Assembly (NCBI RefSeq): GCF_003014615.1 | Contig: NZ_PYGI01000010.1 | Location: 62,001-126,000, forward strand | From: Marinobacterium halophilum | GTDB taxonomy: Bacteria; Pseudomonadota; Gammaproteobacteria; Pseudomonadales; Balneatricaceae | Reading direction: 5' to 3' | Length of the DNA stretch: 64,000 nucleotides | In this document: positions 8,786 to 18,535 of the stretch, one piece after another | Layout of the letters: every line of letters starts with the position of its first letter | Position numbering within the stretch: position 1 is the first letter of the stretch | Position numbers and translations under genes: made by a program | The notes under the pieces: model-generated | What the model was told of the DNA's origin: nothing | The model's database searches: none | What the model saw: only the letters and a program-made list of their open reading frames with translations

Positions 8786-10120
8786 TTAGAGCAGCATCCA
8801 GGCACCGCCGGCGATAATGGCGGTCATCATGACGTTGAGTACTGCACCAGCGCGCATCATTTCACGTTGTGGCAGGTAGCCGGAGCCATAGACGATGGCG
8901 TTGGGCGGCGTTGCGACCGGGAGCATGAAGGCGCAGGACGCTGCAATCGCGATCACCACTGCCATGATCTCGGTCGGCAAGCCCATGCTGCCGGCAATAC
9001 CGACGAAAATAGGCACCAGCAGGGCGCTGCTGGCGGTGTTGCTGGCGATTTCGGTCAGCATGACCACGAACGCAGCCACAGCCAGCAGGAACAACGGGGC
9101 TGATGCATCGGCCATCATCGTGCTCAAGCCTTCAGCCAGGAAGGCGCTGGCACCAGTGGCCTTGAGCATGGCCGACAGGGTCAGACCACCGCCGAACAGC
9201 AGCAACACGCCCCAGTCCGCCGACTTCTCGATCTGCTTCCAGGTGACCAGCTGCAGCATGCACAGCATCAGGATGGCGTTCATCGCAATGATCGAATCCA
9301 GGCCCTTGCTGATGCCGATCAGACCGGCCAGCGGCTTGCTGAACAGCCACATGGCGACGGTCAGTACAAATACGCCCAGCGTCATCCACTGTTTGCCGTT
9401 GAGCGGTTCGTGACGGTGGACTTCGTGGAAGCGGTGGTTCATGTCCGGACGGCACATGAAGTAGAGCACCACGATCATCAGCGGCAACGATACGATGACG
9501 GTGGGGATGCCGAACTTCAGCCAGTCGGTGAAGCTGAGCCCGACTTCGGCGGCGGCAATGGCGTTGGGCGGTGAGCCCACGAGCGTACCGATACCACCGA
9601 TGTTGGCCGAGTAGGCCACACCCAACAGCACGAACCAGTAGGTGCGCTCGTTGTTCTCATAGGGCAGCTGACGCAGCAGACCCAGTGCCAGCGGCAGCAT
9701 CATCGCAGCAGTGGCGGTGTTGGAGATCCACATCGACAGTCCGGCTGCGGTCAGGAACAGCAGAATGGAGGCGGTGCCCAGACGGCCTCGGGCCAGGCGG
9801 ATGACATGCCCGGCGATATATTTGTCCAGCCCCTGGGCATTCAGTGCGGCCGCCAGGCCGAAACCGCCAAGGAACAGGAAGATGATCGGGTTGGCGAAGT
9901 TTCTCAGTGCGTCAGACACAGTGAACACGCCGGCGACCACCGTCAACACCGGCACCAGCAGTGCGGTTACGGTGATGTTGAAGGTTTCGGTCATCCACAG
10001 GATGGCGATAACCGCCAGAATGGCGAGGCCGGTGCGCAGTTCAGGCGCCAGCGGTGCCAGAAACCAGATGCCTGCAGCACTTAGGACTGCCAGCAGAAAG
10101 GTCATCCACTTGCTGGTCAT
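8786..10120 (-). CDS. SLC13/DASS family sodium:carboxylate symporter
   Basis: This inner-membrane secondary transporter of about 444 residues belongs to the divalent anion:Na+ symporter family, which imports succinate, malate, citrate or related anions. The two repeated family signatures are present: WISNTATAAMMLPLALGLL near residue 130 and EIASNTASSALLVPIFVG near residue 360. About eleven hydrophobic segments are visible. I prefer the ATG at 10120 because GGGAGA lies four to five bases upstream; the TTG at 10123 is also possible. It lies 116 bases downstream of the SpmAB-like gene on the same strand. The substrate is unknown. Confidence 0.88.
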   Translation of the reverse strand: MTSKWMTFLLAVLSAAGIWFLAPLAPELRTGLAILAVIAILWMTETFNITVTALLVPVLTVVAGVFTVSDALRNFANPIIFLFLGGFGLAAALNAQGLDKYIAGHVIRLARGRLGTASILLFLTAAGLSMWISNTATAAMMLPLALGLLRQLPYENNERTYWFVLLGVAYSANIGGIGTLVGSPPNAIAAAEVGLSFTDWLKFGIPTVIVSLPLMIVVLYFMCRPDMNHRFHEVHRHEPLNGKQWMTLGVFVLTVAMWLFSKPLAGLIGISKGLDSIIAMNAILMLCMLQLVTWKQIEKSADWGVLLLFGGGLTLSAMLKATGASAFLAEGLSTMMADASAPLFLLAVAAFVVMLTEIASNTASSALLVPIFVGIAGSMGLPTEIMAVVIAIAASCAFMLPVATPPNAIVYGSGYLPQREMMRAGAVLNVMMTAIIAGGAWMLL

Positions 10121-10235
10121 CAATCTCTCCCAGACGTGTTTTTAAGGGGTTAAAAGAAGCGCGAATTCTACACAGTTGTTTCCAGCGGAGCTACTTTGGT
10201 CGAAGCTTATTCACCTTTTTTCTGTGGGGCTTTAT

Positions 10236-11465
10236 CTAGCCGAAGAACCAGTAGCCACAGAGGATAGCGGCAATGATGCCGGCCAGGTCGGCACTCAGTC
10301 CGCACCAGAGCGCATGGCGGCTGTGACGAATACCGACCGCACCGAAGTAGACCGCCAGCACATAGAAGGTGGTTTCGGTGGAGCCCTGAATAATTGACGC
10401 CACCTGGGCGGCGAATGAGTCCACGCCGTGGGTGTTCATGGTTTCCAGCATCATCGCCCGAGCGCCGGAGCCGGACAGTGGCTTCATCAAGGCGGTCGGC
10501 AAAGCGTCGGCAAAGCGGGTATCCAGTCCGAACAAGCCAATGCCTTCACGTAGCAGCCAGATAAAGCCTTCCAGCGCGCCGCTTTCGCGCAACACCCCGA
10601 TCGCAACCAGCATCGCCAGCAGATAGGGGATGATCATGATCGCCGTCTCGAAACCCTGTTTGGCACCTTCAATGAAGGTTTCGTAAACGTTGACCTGTTT
10701 GCGGTGAGCCAGCAACAGAAACAGGATGATGGTACTGAACAGCAGCAGATTGCCGGTCAGGGCGGATTGGCGCTGCAGCTCATCGACGCTGAGGGTGGCA
10801 AAATAGCCGACAAAGGCCAGCAGCAGGCTGATACCGGCACCGAACCAGAGCAGCAGCGTGCGTTGCAGCAGGTTGATCCGCTGCACCCAGCTGGTGACGA
10901 GCAGGCCAACCAAAGTGGAGCAGCTGGTGGCGATCAGAATGGGGATGAACACCGCGGTGGGGTCGTTGGAGCCCTGCTGGGCGCGGTAGAGAAAGACGGT
11001 GATCGGGAACAGGGTCACCGACGAGGTGTTGAGCACCAGAAACAGGATCTGGGCGTTGCTGGCGGTGTGTTTGTCCGGGTTGAGTGTCTGCAGGTCCTGC
11101 ATCGCCTTCAGCCCCAATGGAGTGGCGGCGTTGTCGAGACCGAGCAGGTTGGCGGACAGGTTCATGGTCATGGAGCCGATCGCCGGGTGGCGCGGAGGCA
11201 CCTCCGGCATCAGTCGGGTAAACACCGGCCCCAGCGCGCGGGCCAGAGTATCGACCAGGCCCGAGGCTTCGGCCAGTTTCATCATGCCCAGCCAGAAGGC
11301 AAGGGTGCCGATCAGGCCGATGGCCAGCTCTACGGTCAGTTTCGACATGCTGAAGGTGCTTTCCACCATGCGCTGGAAGACACCGGAGTCGCCTAATGCA
11401 AGCCACTGCCAAAGGGCAGCGGCGAAGGCGGTCAAAAAGAAGCCGAGCCAGATCCGGTGCAGCAT
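10236..11465 (-). CDS. fused SpmA/SpmB-type nucleoside-recognition membrane protein
   Basis: This 409-residue membrane protein carries two Gate/nucleoside-recognition domains. The first half resembles SpmA (GSMTMNLSANLLGLDNAATPLG near residues 96-118). The second resembles SpmB (GFETAIMIIPYLLAMLVAIG and SIIQGSTETTFYVLAVYFGAVG). In Bacillus these are separate spore-maturation proteins; single-chain fusions occur in non-sporulating Gram-negative bacteria, where the role is not settled. It lies between ovoA and the SLC13 transporter on the same strand, so it may be cotranscribed with ovoA. Transported substrate, if any, is unknown. Confidence 0.85.
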   Translation of the reverse strand: MLHRIWLGFFLTAFAAALWQWLALGDSGVFQRMVESTFSMSKLTVELAIGLIGTLAFWLGMMKLAEASGLVDTLARALGPVFTRLMPEVPPRHPAIGSMTMNLSANLLGLDNAATPLGLKAMQDLQTLNPDKHTASNAQILFLVLNTSSVTLFPITVFLYRAQQGSNDPTAVFIPILIATSCSTLVGLLVTSWVQRINLLQRTLLLWFGAGISLLLAFVGYFATLSVDELQRQSALTGNLLLFSTIILFLLLAHRKQVNVYETFIEGAKQGFETAIMIIPYLLAMLVAIGVLRESGALEGFIWLLREGIGLFGLDTRFADALPTALMKPLSGSGARAMMLETMNTHGVDSFAAQVASIIQGSTETTFYVLAVYFGAVGIRHSRHALWCGLSADLAGIIAAILCGYWFFG

Positions 11466-11512
11466 GGGGAGGGTCCTGTTGGGAAAACCTCCCTGATTCT
11501 AGCGACCCCGGC

Positions 11513-11528
11513 GCGGTGTGACCACCGC
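11513..11528. repeat. short hairpin in the ovoA-spmAB gap
   Basis: A 6-bp stem (gcggtg with caccgc) and 4-base loop lies in the 77-base gap between the ovoA stop and the SpmAB-like start. There is no T run on either side. It is weak as a terminator, so read-through is likely. Confidence 0.3.
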
Positions 11529-11542
11529 ACCGAAGTGCTGTA

Positions 11543-13648
11543 TCAGTCGCGTAGTCGCCAGCAGGTGACCTCGGACAAGGTATGCTGGAACTTGCGCTTG
11601 GTTTCGCGGATCACGAATGGCACGGCTTCCGGCCCCCGAATCAACTCGAAATGTTCATCCAGCACGGCATGCAGGCCATCCAGCGTGGTGACATTCTCGC
11701 CGTCACGTTTGAAACCGCCGATCCATTCCTCTTTGGGTGTGTGCTCTTCCAGCCAGGTGTAGGGTGAGGCCAGCATCAGCATGCCACCGGCGTTGAGGCG
11801 CTCATGTGCACGGCTGAGGAACTGGCGCGGACTGTACAGGCGATCGATCAGGTTGGCCGCCAGAATCAGGTCATAGCCGGTCAGAATCGGTTTGAGGTTG
11901 CAGGCATCGCCTTGCATGAAGCTAACGCGTTCGGCCACCTCAGACAGTCCCAGCGAGGCCAGATCACGCTCATGGTAGCTGACCAGTTCGCCTTCGTCGG
12001 GCAGGGTGTAGCGCAAGCGGCCCTGCTGCTGCAGCTGTACGCCCAGATTGATCAGACGGGCGGAGAAATCAACGCCGTCGACATGATCAAAGTGACGGGC
12101 CAGCTCGAAACTGGCACGGCCGGTCGCGCAGCCCAGATCCAGCGCCTTGTCCGCCTTGCCTTCGGCACAGACGTCGATCGCCAGTTGTGCCAGTGTTTGC
12201 GGGAAGTTGGCCACGCCGAAGGGTGCATCACCGTAGTGGAACTCGGCATACTGGGAAGCCAGGTCATCGCTTTCGTAGCGTGAGTCGGGCACGGCGGTGG
12301 GTGCTGCACCGGCGACATAGCGGAAACCGGCATGCTGAAAAAAGTGGCGGCGGAAGGCGTAACGCGCACTGCGCAGACTCTCGTTGCCGCAGGCGATCCA
12401 GCTGCCGCCCTTGATCAGGTTATGGCGATCATCAAAGGTGGGCGTGGTGAAATCGTCGTAATAGGGGTGTACTTCAAAGCCGTCAAGCGGATAGATCGGG
12501 GTCTGCGTCCACTGCCAGACATTGCCGCTGACGTCATAGAGGTCGCCCTGGGCGAAGCGATAGACCGGGCAGGAGGAGGCGAAGTGGTCCAGGTGCAGGT
12601 TGGCGTTGACCGCTCCGGTGTTGTCCGGCTCGGCGACCCGTGAAAGATCATACAGGCGATACCATTCGTCTTCGCTGGGCAGGCGGATTGGCGTGCCGGT
12701 CTGCGCGGCTTTCCAGCGGCAGAACGCTTCGGCTTCGTGACAGTTGACTTCGACCGGCCAGTCCCAGGGCATGTACACCTGCTCGCACATCAGGCGCAGT
12801 TGCCAGTCATCACCGCTGCGGACCCAAAAGGTCGGATGTTCGGCAGCGGCAAAGCGGCACCATTCGCGGCCTTCGTCACTCCACCATTGCGTGTCGGCAT
12901 AACCGCCCGCCTCCACGAAGGCCAGAAACTCCTGGTTGGACACCAGCATCTGTGCCGCCTGGAATGCGTCCAGCTCGACCTCGCGGTGGCCATATTCGTT
13001 GTCCCAGCCGTAATGGGCGTCGTCACGGGTCTTGCCCAGCGTGACGGTACCGGCGGGGATGTCGATCAGCTGATTGGCCGGTGCCGATCCGGAATCGCGG
13101 CATGCAGGCCAGGCAGGATGCGGCTGGACGTACTTGAGATCATGTTGGCGGATCAGCACCGATGAGGTTTCCAGGTGGATACGCTCGTGCTCGATGCCCA
13201 TGATCAGGGTCCACCAGGGGTGCTCCCAGTTGATCGGCCCGTTCAAGGGAGCTTCACGGATCAGTTGCTCCAGCGTCTGACGAACCTGTTGGCGGTAGGC
13301 TTTTACTTCGGCAACGCTGGGCCATTGATAATGCTGGTCATTGAGATCGTCCCAGCTCATTTCGTCGACGCCGACAGCAAAAATGGATTCAAAGTGCGGG
13401 TTGATGCGTGTGTCGATCAGGCCTGCCAGCAGCAATTTGTTGATGAAGAAGGTGGCGGTATGGCCGTAATAGAAAATCAGTGGGTGGCGCAACGCGATTG
13501 GCTTGACGAGATAGGCTTCGTCACAGGTCAGCACCTCGAACAGTTGCTCGTAACGGTCGCAGGTGGTTTGGAAATAGCTCAGGATCTCGCCGCGCAGGGC
13601 GTCGGTATCGGGGTTATCCAGCCGAGGGGTACGGGTAAGGCGTTCCAT
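11543..13648 (-). CDS. ovoA: ovothiol synthase OvoA (sulfoxide synthase plus methyltransferase)
   Basis: OvoA joins cysteine to histidine with oxygen to give 5-histidylcysteine sulfoxide, the first step to ovothiol. Its C-terminal domain then methylates the imidazole. The 701 residues show three parts: a DinB-like domain with the iron-binding HxxxHxE site HERIHLE at residues 154-160, a formylglycine-generating-enzyme-like domain (about 195-450, with GNVWQWTQTPI and IKGGSWIACGN), and a Rossmann methyltransferase domain with the SAM loop ALDLGCATGRASFELA. This is full family length. AGGA lies seven bases before the ATG. No OvoB-type lyase is seen nearby, so the sulfoxide lyase must be encoded elsewhere. 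Confidence 0.93.
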   Translation of the reverse strand: MERLTRTPRLDNPDTDALRGEILSYFQTTCDRYEQLFEVLTCDEAYLVKPIALRHPLIFYYGHTATFFINKLLLAGLIDTRINPHFESIFAVGVDEMSWDDLNDQHYQWPSVAEVKAYRQQVRQTLEQLIREAPLNGPINWEHPWWTLIMGIEHERIHLETSSVLIRQHDLKYVQPHPAWPACRDSGSAPANQLIDIPAGTVTLGKTRDDAHYGWDNEYGHREVELDAFQAAQMLVSNQEFLAFVEAGGYADTQWWSDEGREWCRFAAAEHPTFWVRSGDDWQLRLMCEQVYMPWDWPVEVNCHEAEAFCRWKAAQTGTPIRLPSEDEWYRLYDLSRVAEPDNTGAVNANLHLDHFASSCPVYRFAQGDLYDVSGNVWQWTQTPIYPLDGFEVHPYYDDFTTPTFDDRHNLIKGGSWIACGNESLRSARYAFRRHFFQHAGFRYVAGAAPTAVPDSRYESDDLASQYAEFHYGDAPFGVANFPQTLAQLAIDVCAEGKADKALDLGCATGRASFELARHFDHVDGVDFSARLINLGVQLQQQGRLRYTLPDEGELVSYHERDLASLGLSEVAERVSFMQGDACNLKPILTGYDLILAANLIDRLYSPRQFLSRAHERLNAGGMLMLASPYTWLEEHTPKEEWIGGFKRDGENVTTLDGLHAVLDEHFELIRGPEAVPFVIRETKRKFQHTLSEVTCWRLRD

Positions 13649-13686
13649 GTGCAGTCCTGATCCGGTGGGCGACAGTGTGTCGGTTC

Positions 13687-13692
13687 AGTATA
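13687..13692 (-). promoter_or_regulatory. candidate -10 element of ovoA
   Basis: TATACT on the minus strand lies about 40 bases before the ovoA start. No good -35 box is seen at 17-18 bases, so this is only a candidate. Confidence 0.35.
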
Positions 13693-13776
13693 GACAGCCG
13701 GAAGGGACGCGTAATGACAGTTTCCGGCCGCAGTTCAGTGCAATAGGATACTGTATTGGACGGGATTTGGATCAGT

Positions 13777-13802
13777 CGGGAGCGGGGGGTAACCCGCTCC
13801 CG
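13777..13802 (-). terminator. hairpin after ilvD
   Basis: A 10-bp stem (cgggagcggg with cccgctcccg) and 6-base loop lies just past the ilvD stop. On the minus strand only a weak T content follows. It probably ends ilvD transcription before the ovoA promoter. Confidence 0.65.
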
Positions 13803-13808
13803 TCAGGC

Positions 13809-15641
13809 TTAGTCGAGCATGCTCAGGTCACGCACCGCACCCTTGTCGGCGGAGGTGGCCAGCAGGGCGTAGGCCTTGAGTGCAGCCGAGACCTTGCGCG
13901 GACGTTCCTGGACCGGTTTCCAGCCCAGTTTGTCCTGCTCGGCACGGCGCAGGGCCAGCTCTTCGTCGGACAGCAGCACGTTCATGGTGCGGTTGGGGAT
14001 GTCGATGCGAATCAGATCGCCCTGACGTACCAGACCGATGGCACCACCGGCAGCGGCTTCCGGGGATACGTGGCCGATCGACAGGCCTGAAGTACCGCCG
14101 GAGAAACGACCGTCGGTCAGCAGCGCACATTCCTTGCCCAGCCCCTTCGACTTCAGGTAGGAGGTCGGGTAGAGCATCTCCTGCATGCCGGGGCCGCCCT
14201 TCGGGCCTTCGTAGCGGATGACCACGACTTCGCCCGGCTTGACCTTGTCTTCCAGTACGTTGCTGACCGCTTCGTCCTGGGACTCGACCACGTGAGCCGG
14301 GCCTTCGAACACCAGAATGGAGTCATCGACACCTGCGGTTTTCACTACACAACCGTCGAGGGCGATGTTGCCGTACAGCACGGCCAGACCGCCTTCCAGC
14401 GAGAATGCGTGTTCCAGCGAGCGGATGCAGCCGTTGGCACGGTCACCGTCCAGCGTGGGCCAGCGGGTGGCCTGACTGAAGGCGGTCTGGGTCGGGATGC
14501 CCGCGGGGCCGGCCTTGTAGAACTCGACGACCGCAGGGGACGGGTTACGCATGATGTCCCATTCGTCCAGCGCATCTTTCATGCTGGCGCTGTATACGGT
14601 CGGCAGATCCGTGTGCAGGCGACCGGCACGGTCCAGTTCGCCGAGGATGGCCATGATGCCACCGGCACGGTGAACGTCTTCAATGTGGTATTTCGGCGTG
14701 TTCGGCGCGACTTTACACAGCTGCGGCACTTCGCGGGAGAGGCGGTCGATATCCTTCATGGTGAAGTCGATCTCCGCTTCCTGGGCGATCGCCAACAGGT
14801 GCAGGATGGTATTGGTGGAACCGCCCATGGCGATATCCAGGGTCATGGCATTCTCGAACGCGCGCAGGCCGATGGAACGCGGCAGTACGCGTGCATCGTC
14901 GCCTTCATAGTAGCGCTTGGCCATTTCGACGATGGTGTGACCGGCGCGCTTGAACAGCTGCTCGCGGTCGGCGTGGGTAGCCAGCATGGTGCCGTTGCCG
15001 GGCAGGGACAGGCCCAGAGCCTCGGTCAGGCAGTTCATCGAGTTGGCGGTGAACATGCCGGAGCAGGAGCCGCAGGTGGGGCAGGCGGAACGCTCGACTT
15101 CGGCAACCATCTCGTCGGAGGCGGTCGGGTCGGCGGCCAGGACCATGGCGTCAACCAGGTCCAGCTTGTGCTCGGACAGCTTGGTCTTGCCTGCTTCCAT
15201 CGGGCCGCCGGAGACGAAAATGACCGGAATGTCGAGGCGCATGGCGGCCATCAGCATTCCCGGAGTGATCTTGTCGCAGTTGGAGATGCAGACCAGCGCG
15301 TCGGCACAGTGAGCGTTGACCATGTACTCGACGGAGTCGGCAATGATGTCGCGGCTCGGCAGTGAGTAGAGCATGCCGTCGTGACCCATGGCGATACCGT
15401 CATCTACCGCGATGGTGTTGAATTCCTTGGCGACGCCGCCGGCGGCCTCGATTTCACGGGCAACCAGCTGGCCCATGTCCTTGAGGTGGACATGGCCGGG
15501 CACGAACTGGGTGAAGGAGTTGGCCACGGCGATAATCGGTTTGTGGAAGTCTTCGTCCTTCATGCCAGTGGCACGCCAAAGGGCACGGGCACCAGCCATG
15601 TTACGGCCGGCGGTGGAGGTCTTGGAACGATACTCAGGCAT
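13809..15641 (-). CDS. ilvD: dihydroxy-acid dehydratase
   Basis: This iron-sulfur enzyme makes the 2-keto acids in the third step of valine, leucine and isoleucine synthesis. The 610 residues match the usual length. Cluster cysteines are in [12 protein letters not shown] and [19 protein letters not shown]. The C-terminal [20 protein letters not shown] motif is present. GGGAG lies just upstream of the ATG. It is a single-gene unit, with a hairpin after it and the divergent ald gene before it. Confidence 0.98.
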   Translation of the reverse strand: MPEYRSKTSTAGRNMAGARALWRATGMKDEDFHKPIIAVANSFTQFVPGHVHLKDMGQLVAREIEAAGGVAKEFNTIAVDDGIAMGHDGMLYSLPSRDIIADSVEYMVNAHCADALVCISNCDKITPGMLMAAMRLDIPVIFVSGGPMEAGKTKLSEHKLDLVDAMVLAADPTASDEMVAEVERSACPTCGSCSGMFTANSMNCLTEALGLSLPGNGTMLATHADREQLFKRAGHTIVEMAKRYYEGDDARVLPRSIGLRAFENAMTLDIAMGGSTNTILHLLAIAQEAEIDFTMKDIDRLSREVPQLCKVAPNTPKYHIEDVHRAGGIMAILGELDRAGRLHTDLPTVYSASMKDALDEWDIMRNPSPAVVEFYKAGPAGIPTQTAFSQATRWPTLDGDRANGCIRSLEHAFSLEGGLAVLYGNIALDGCVVKTAGVDDSILVFEGPAHVVESQDEAVSNVLEDKVKPGEVVVIRYEGPKGGPGMQEMLYPTSYLKSKGLGKECALLTDGRFSGGTSGLSIGHVSPEAAAGGAIGLVRQGDLIRIDIPNRTMNVLLSDEELALRRAEQDKLGWKPVQERPRKVSAALKAYALLATSADKGAVRDLSMLD

Positions 15642-15772
15642 GGGGCTCCCTCGAAAATCCGATTCAAATAAGCTCGAGTATATCAGATAAACAGCGTACG
15701 CCGAGGGCGATGGACGGTGTGGTTTATCGTCTACACTGAGACATGAAAAAAGCCGCCGGAAGGGGTATGAAC

Positions 15773-16894
15773 ATGCGTGTTGGTGTACCGAAAGAGATCA
15801 AGAATCATGAGTATCGTGTGGGCATGACCCCGATGGGCGTGCGCGAGCTGGTGGAGCAGGGGCATCAGGTTCAGATTGAGCAGAACGCGGGCATTGCGGC
15901 CGGTTTCAGTGATGTGGCCTATGAGCAGGCTGGCGCGGTGCTGGTGGATGATCCCCGTGGGGTTTTCTCCTGGGCCGACTTGATCGTCAAGGTGAAGGAG
16001 CCGCAAGCCAACGAGTGTGGCTGGCTCAGTGCCGATCAGGTGCTGTTTACCTATCTGCATTTGGCGGCAGACCGGGCGTTGACCGAAGCGCTATTGGCCA
16101 GCGGCTGTACCGCTATCGCTTATGAGACGGTTCAGGACCTGCACGGCGGGCTGCCGCTGCTGGCGCCGATGAGCGAGGTTGCCGGTCGGATGGCGGTACA
16201 GGCCGGTGCCCATTGTCTGGAGAAGGCTCAGGGTGGGCGCGGTGTACTGCTCGGCGGCGTGCCGGGCGTTGGCCCCGGGCGGGTGCTGATTATTGGTGGT
16301 GGCGTGGTCGGTGAGAATGCCGCGGCTATTGCGTTGGGCATGGGCGCACAGGTGAGTTTGCTGGACAAGTCGATTCCGCGGCTGCGTCAGCTGGATGAGC
16401 GCTTCAACGGTGCGCTGATAACGCTCTATTCGACGCGGGAGAATATCGAACAACAGCTGGCACAGGCTGATCTGGTTATCGGTGCCGTGCTGCTGCCCGG
16501 CGCGGCGGCACCGAAACTGGTCACCCGTGAGATGCTGGGTCTGATGCAGCCCGGCGCGGTGCTGGTGGATGTGGCGATTGATCAGGGCGGCTGCTTCGAA
16601 ACCAGCCGACCTACAACCCATACAGACCCGGTGTTCGAGGTCGAAGGTATTGTTCATTACTGTGTTGCCAATATGCCGGGCGCGCTGGCGCGGACATCGA
16701 CGCTGGCATTGACCAACGCGACCCTGCCCTATGTGGAGCAGTTGGCACACCACGGCTGGCGTCGAGCGCTGCAGGATGTGCCGGGGCTGCTGGCGGGGTT
16801 GAATATCCACTCGGGCCGCATCACCTGCCCGGGAGTCGCTGATGCTTTTGCGCTACCGTGCCACGCACCGCTGGACGAGCTGGGCAGTGCTTGA
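15773..16894 (+). CDS. ald: L-alanine dehydrogenase
   Basis: This NAD-dependent enzyme interconverts L-alanine with pyruvate and ammonia. The protein begins [20 protein letters not shown], followed by the substrate lysine in VKVKEPQ and histidine in YLHLA, and a Rossmann loop [12 protein letters not shown] near residue 170. I chose the ATG at 15773 because AAGGGG lies seven bases upstream; ATGs at 15767 and 15743 are in frame but fit worse. At 373 residues it is the normal length. Two small membrane-protein genes follow closely on the same strand. Confidence 0.93.
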   Translation: MRVGVPKEIKNHEYRVGMTPMGVRELVEQGHQVQIEQNAGIAAGFSDVAYEQAGAVLVDDPRGVFSWADLIVKVKEPQANECGWLSADQVLFTYLHLAADRALTEALLASGCTAIAYETVQDLHGGLPLLAPMSEVAGRMAVQAGAHCLEKAQGGRGVLLGGVPGVGPGRVLIIGGGVVGENAAAIALGMGAQVSLLDKSIPRLRQLDERFNGALITLYSTRENIEQQLAQADLVIGAVLLPGAAAPKLVTREMLGLMQPGAVLVDVAIDQGGCFETSRPTTHTDPVFEVEGIVHYCVANMPGALARTSTLALTNATLPYVEQLAHHGWRRALQDVPGLLAGLNIHSGRITCPGVADAFALPCHAPLDELGSA

Positions 16895-16943
16895 AACCGG
16901 CCGCCGCTCACTTTATGCTCAGAGGCTATATAAGGGGTTTCTG

Positions 16944-17180
16944 ATGCACACTAACAACAATATTCGTTCAGATCTCTGGCTCAAACGCATGGCGTGGCTG
17001 GGTATTCCATTGGCGCTGGTCTGCGTGCTCAGTCTGTGGGCGGGCCAATGGTTGGGCAGTGGCGGGTTGGGCCGGGTGTTCATTTTGACCTTGCCGCCGG
17101 TGCTGGTGATCGGTTTTGCCTACAATATCCGCTACCTGCTGCTGGTGCAGCGCGCTCGGCGCGCTTCATCGCGTTCGTAA
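16944..17180 (+). CDS. small two-span membrane protein, unknown function
   Basis: This predicted 78-residue protein starts at the ATG at 16944, with AAGGGG six bases upstream. It has a basic N-terminus (SDLWLKRM), two hydrophobic helices (AWLGIPLALVCVLSLWAG and FILTLPPVLVIGFAY) and a basic tail (RARRASSRS). I do not recognise a family. It sits 49 bases after ald and just before a DUF2892 protein, so the three may be cotranscribed. Confidence 0.6.
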   Translation: MHTNNNIRSDLWLKRMAWLGIPLALVCVLSLWAGQWLGSGGLGRVFILTLPPVLVIGFAYNIRYLLLVQRARRASSRS

Positions 17181-17208
17181 CATCCTGTTGTTCGACGAGG
17201 GTATAACC

Positions 17209-17400
17209 ATGGAAACAAATATCGGCATTCTGGACCAGCTGGTGCGTGTTCTGATCGGTATGGTCTTCATCATTCTGATCTTTTTCGGTCCGCAGACCTG
17301 GTGGGGGCTGATCGGGGTGCCGATCATCGCGATTGCGATCTCCGGCACCTGTCCGCTGTACAGCCTGCTGGGTATCCGAACCTGTCGCCGCAAGGGCTGA
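17209..17400 (+). CDS. DUF2892 small membrane protein
   Basis: This 63-residue protein begins METNIGILDQLVRVLIGM, has two hydrophobic spans and ends CPLYSLLGIRTCRRKG, the hallmark of DUF2892, which is also found at the C-terminus of the rhodanese YgaP. GAGGG lies upstream of the ATG at 17209. Its role is not established. It is 28 bases behind the preceding small membrane protein. Confidence 0.8.
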   Translation: METNIGILDQLVRVLIGMVFIILIFFGPQTWWGLIGVPIIAIAISGTCPLYSLLGIRTCRRKG

Positions 17401-17498
17401 AATTCATCCGCCATTCAGACCCTGCTCTCTAGGCTGGTGGGCAATTTTCAATTTACTGAATGCCTGTAGCACAATGGCAACATCATGGAGATCAGGTC

Positions 17499-17852
17499 TT
17501 GGCGGGACAGAATGGATCAGCATACAACCGGCGTCGGCAGCAATGGTGGCCGGTCGCCGGGCTGTTTGTCATGCTGGGGGCAGGGATGCCCGGCTACGCA
17601 GAATTACCCGATGCAGTTCCCGAGGCGTCCGTGACCCCTGCCGATGCTGCCAGCAGAGTTAACCTGCTGCAGGCATCTGAACTAGCTCAGCAGATGGTCG
17701 GCGGCGAGATCATCAAGGCGGAGCTGACCCGATACCGGGATAGTGATGTCTATCTGGTGCGCTTGCTGGATCAGGGTCGGGTGCGTGATGTATTGGTCGA
17801 TACGGCTACAGGCCGGATGTTATTGCCCTTGCAGGCGGAGATTGCCGAATGA
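17499..17852 (+). CDS. exported PepSY-domain protein
   Basis: This small exported protein has an Arg-rich N-region (NRRRQQWW), a hydrophobic segment (VAGLFVMLGAGM) and a single PepSY-like domain (ELAQQMVGGEIIKAELTRYRDSDVYLVRLLD...GRVRDVLVDTATGRML). Such genes often precede PhoPQ-like systems and may tune the sensor in the periplasm; that role is inference. The TTG at 17499 is chosen for the GGAG eight bases upstream; the ATG at 17460 would add 13 residues. Its stop overlaps the response regulator start (ATGA), so translation is coupled. Confidence 0.7.
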   Translation: MAGQNGSAYNRRRQQWWPVAGLFVMLGAGMPGYAELPDAVPEASVTPADAASRVNLLQASELAQQMVGGEIIKAELTRYRDSDVYLVRLLDQGRVRDVLVDTATGRMLLPLQAEIAE

Positions 17853-18535
17853 AAGCACTGATAGTGGAAGATGATGCTGACCTGAGACGGCAGCTCAAGC
17901 TGCAGCTCGAGCAGCGCGGGTATACCATCGAAGAGACCGGGAGTGGGCGTGAAGCGCTCTATTTCGGCCAGGAATATGAGTACGACATCGCGATTGTCGA
18001 TATCGGCCTGCCGGAAGTGTCCGGCCTGGACGTAATCCGGCAGTGGCGGGCGGAGGGCAATACAGTACCGGTGCTGGTGCTGACGGCGCGGGGTGACTGG
18101 CAGGATAAAGTGGCGGGTCTGGAAGCCGGTGCCGACGATTATCTGGCCAAGCCGTTCCATGCCGAAGAGTTGCTGGCGCGCCTGAACGCACTGGTACGCC
18201 GGGCTTCCGGTCATGCCAGTCCGGTGCTCAAGTTTGGTCCGCTGGAACTGGATACGGCAGCGCGAGTGGTGACCCGGGAAGGCGGTGAAGTACGCCTGAC
18301 CAGCTACGAGTATCGTACGCTTGAATATCTGATGTTGAATGCGGGTAAAACCATCTCCAAGGCGGAACTGACCGAACACCTTTATCACCAGGACTATGAC
18401 CGCGACAGCAATGTACTGGAGGTGTTTATTCGTCGCCTGCGGCAGAAACTGGACCCTGAGCAATCATTGCAGCCGATCATCACGGTGCGCGGCTTGGGGT
18501 ATCGCTTTGCGCTGGAAGACGTTCGTCAGGCGTGA
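17849..18535 (+). CDS. OmpR/PhoP-family response regulator
   Basis: This 228-residue DNA-binding regulator has an N-terminal receiver with the acidic pair EDDADLR, the phosphorylated Asp in IVDIGLPEVSG near residue 51 and the conserved Lys in LAKPF. The C-terminal winged-helix domain (LTSYEYRTLEYLMLNAGKTISKAELTEHL ... VRGLGYRF) is of the OmpR/PhoP type. It lies between the PepSY gene and its kinase with four-base overlaps on both sides. The signal and targets are not readable here. Confidence 0.92.
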   Translation: MKALIVEDDADLRRQLKLQLEQRGYTIEETGSGREALYFGQEYEYDIAIVDIGLPEVSGLDVIRQWRAEGNTVPVLVLTARGDWQDKVAGLEAGADDYLAKPFHAEELLARLNALVRRASGHASPVLKFGPLELDTAARVVTREGGEVRLTSYEYRTLEYLMLNAGKTISKAELTEHLYHQDYDRDSNVLEVFIRRLRQKLDPEQSLQPIITVRGLGYRFALEDVRQA

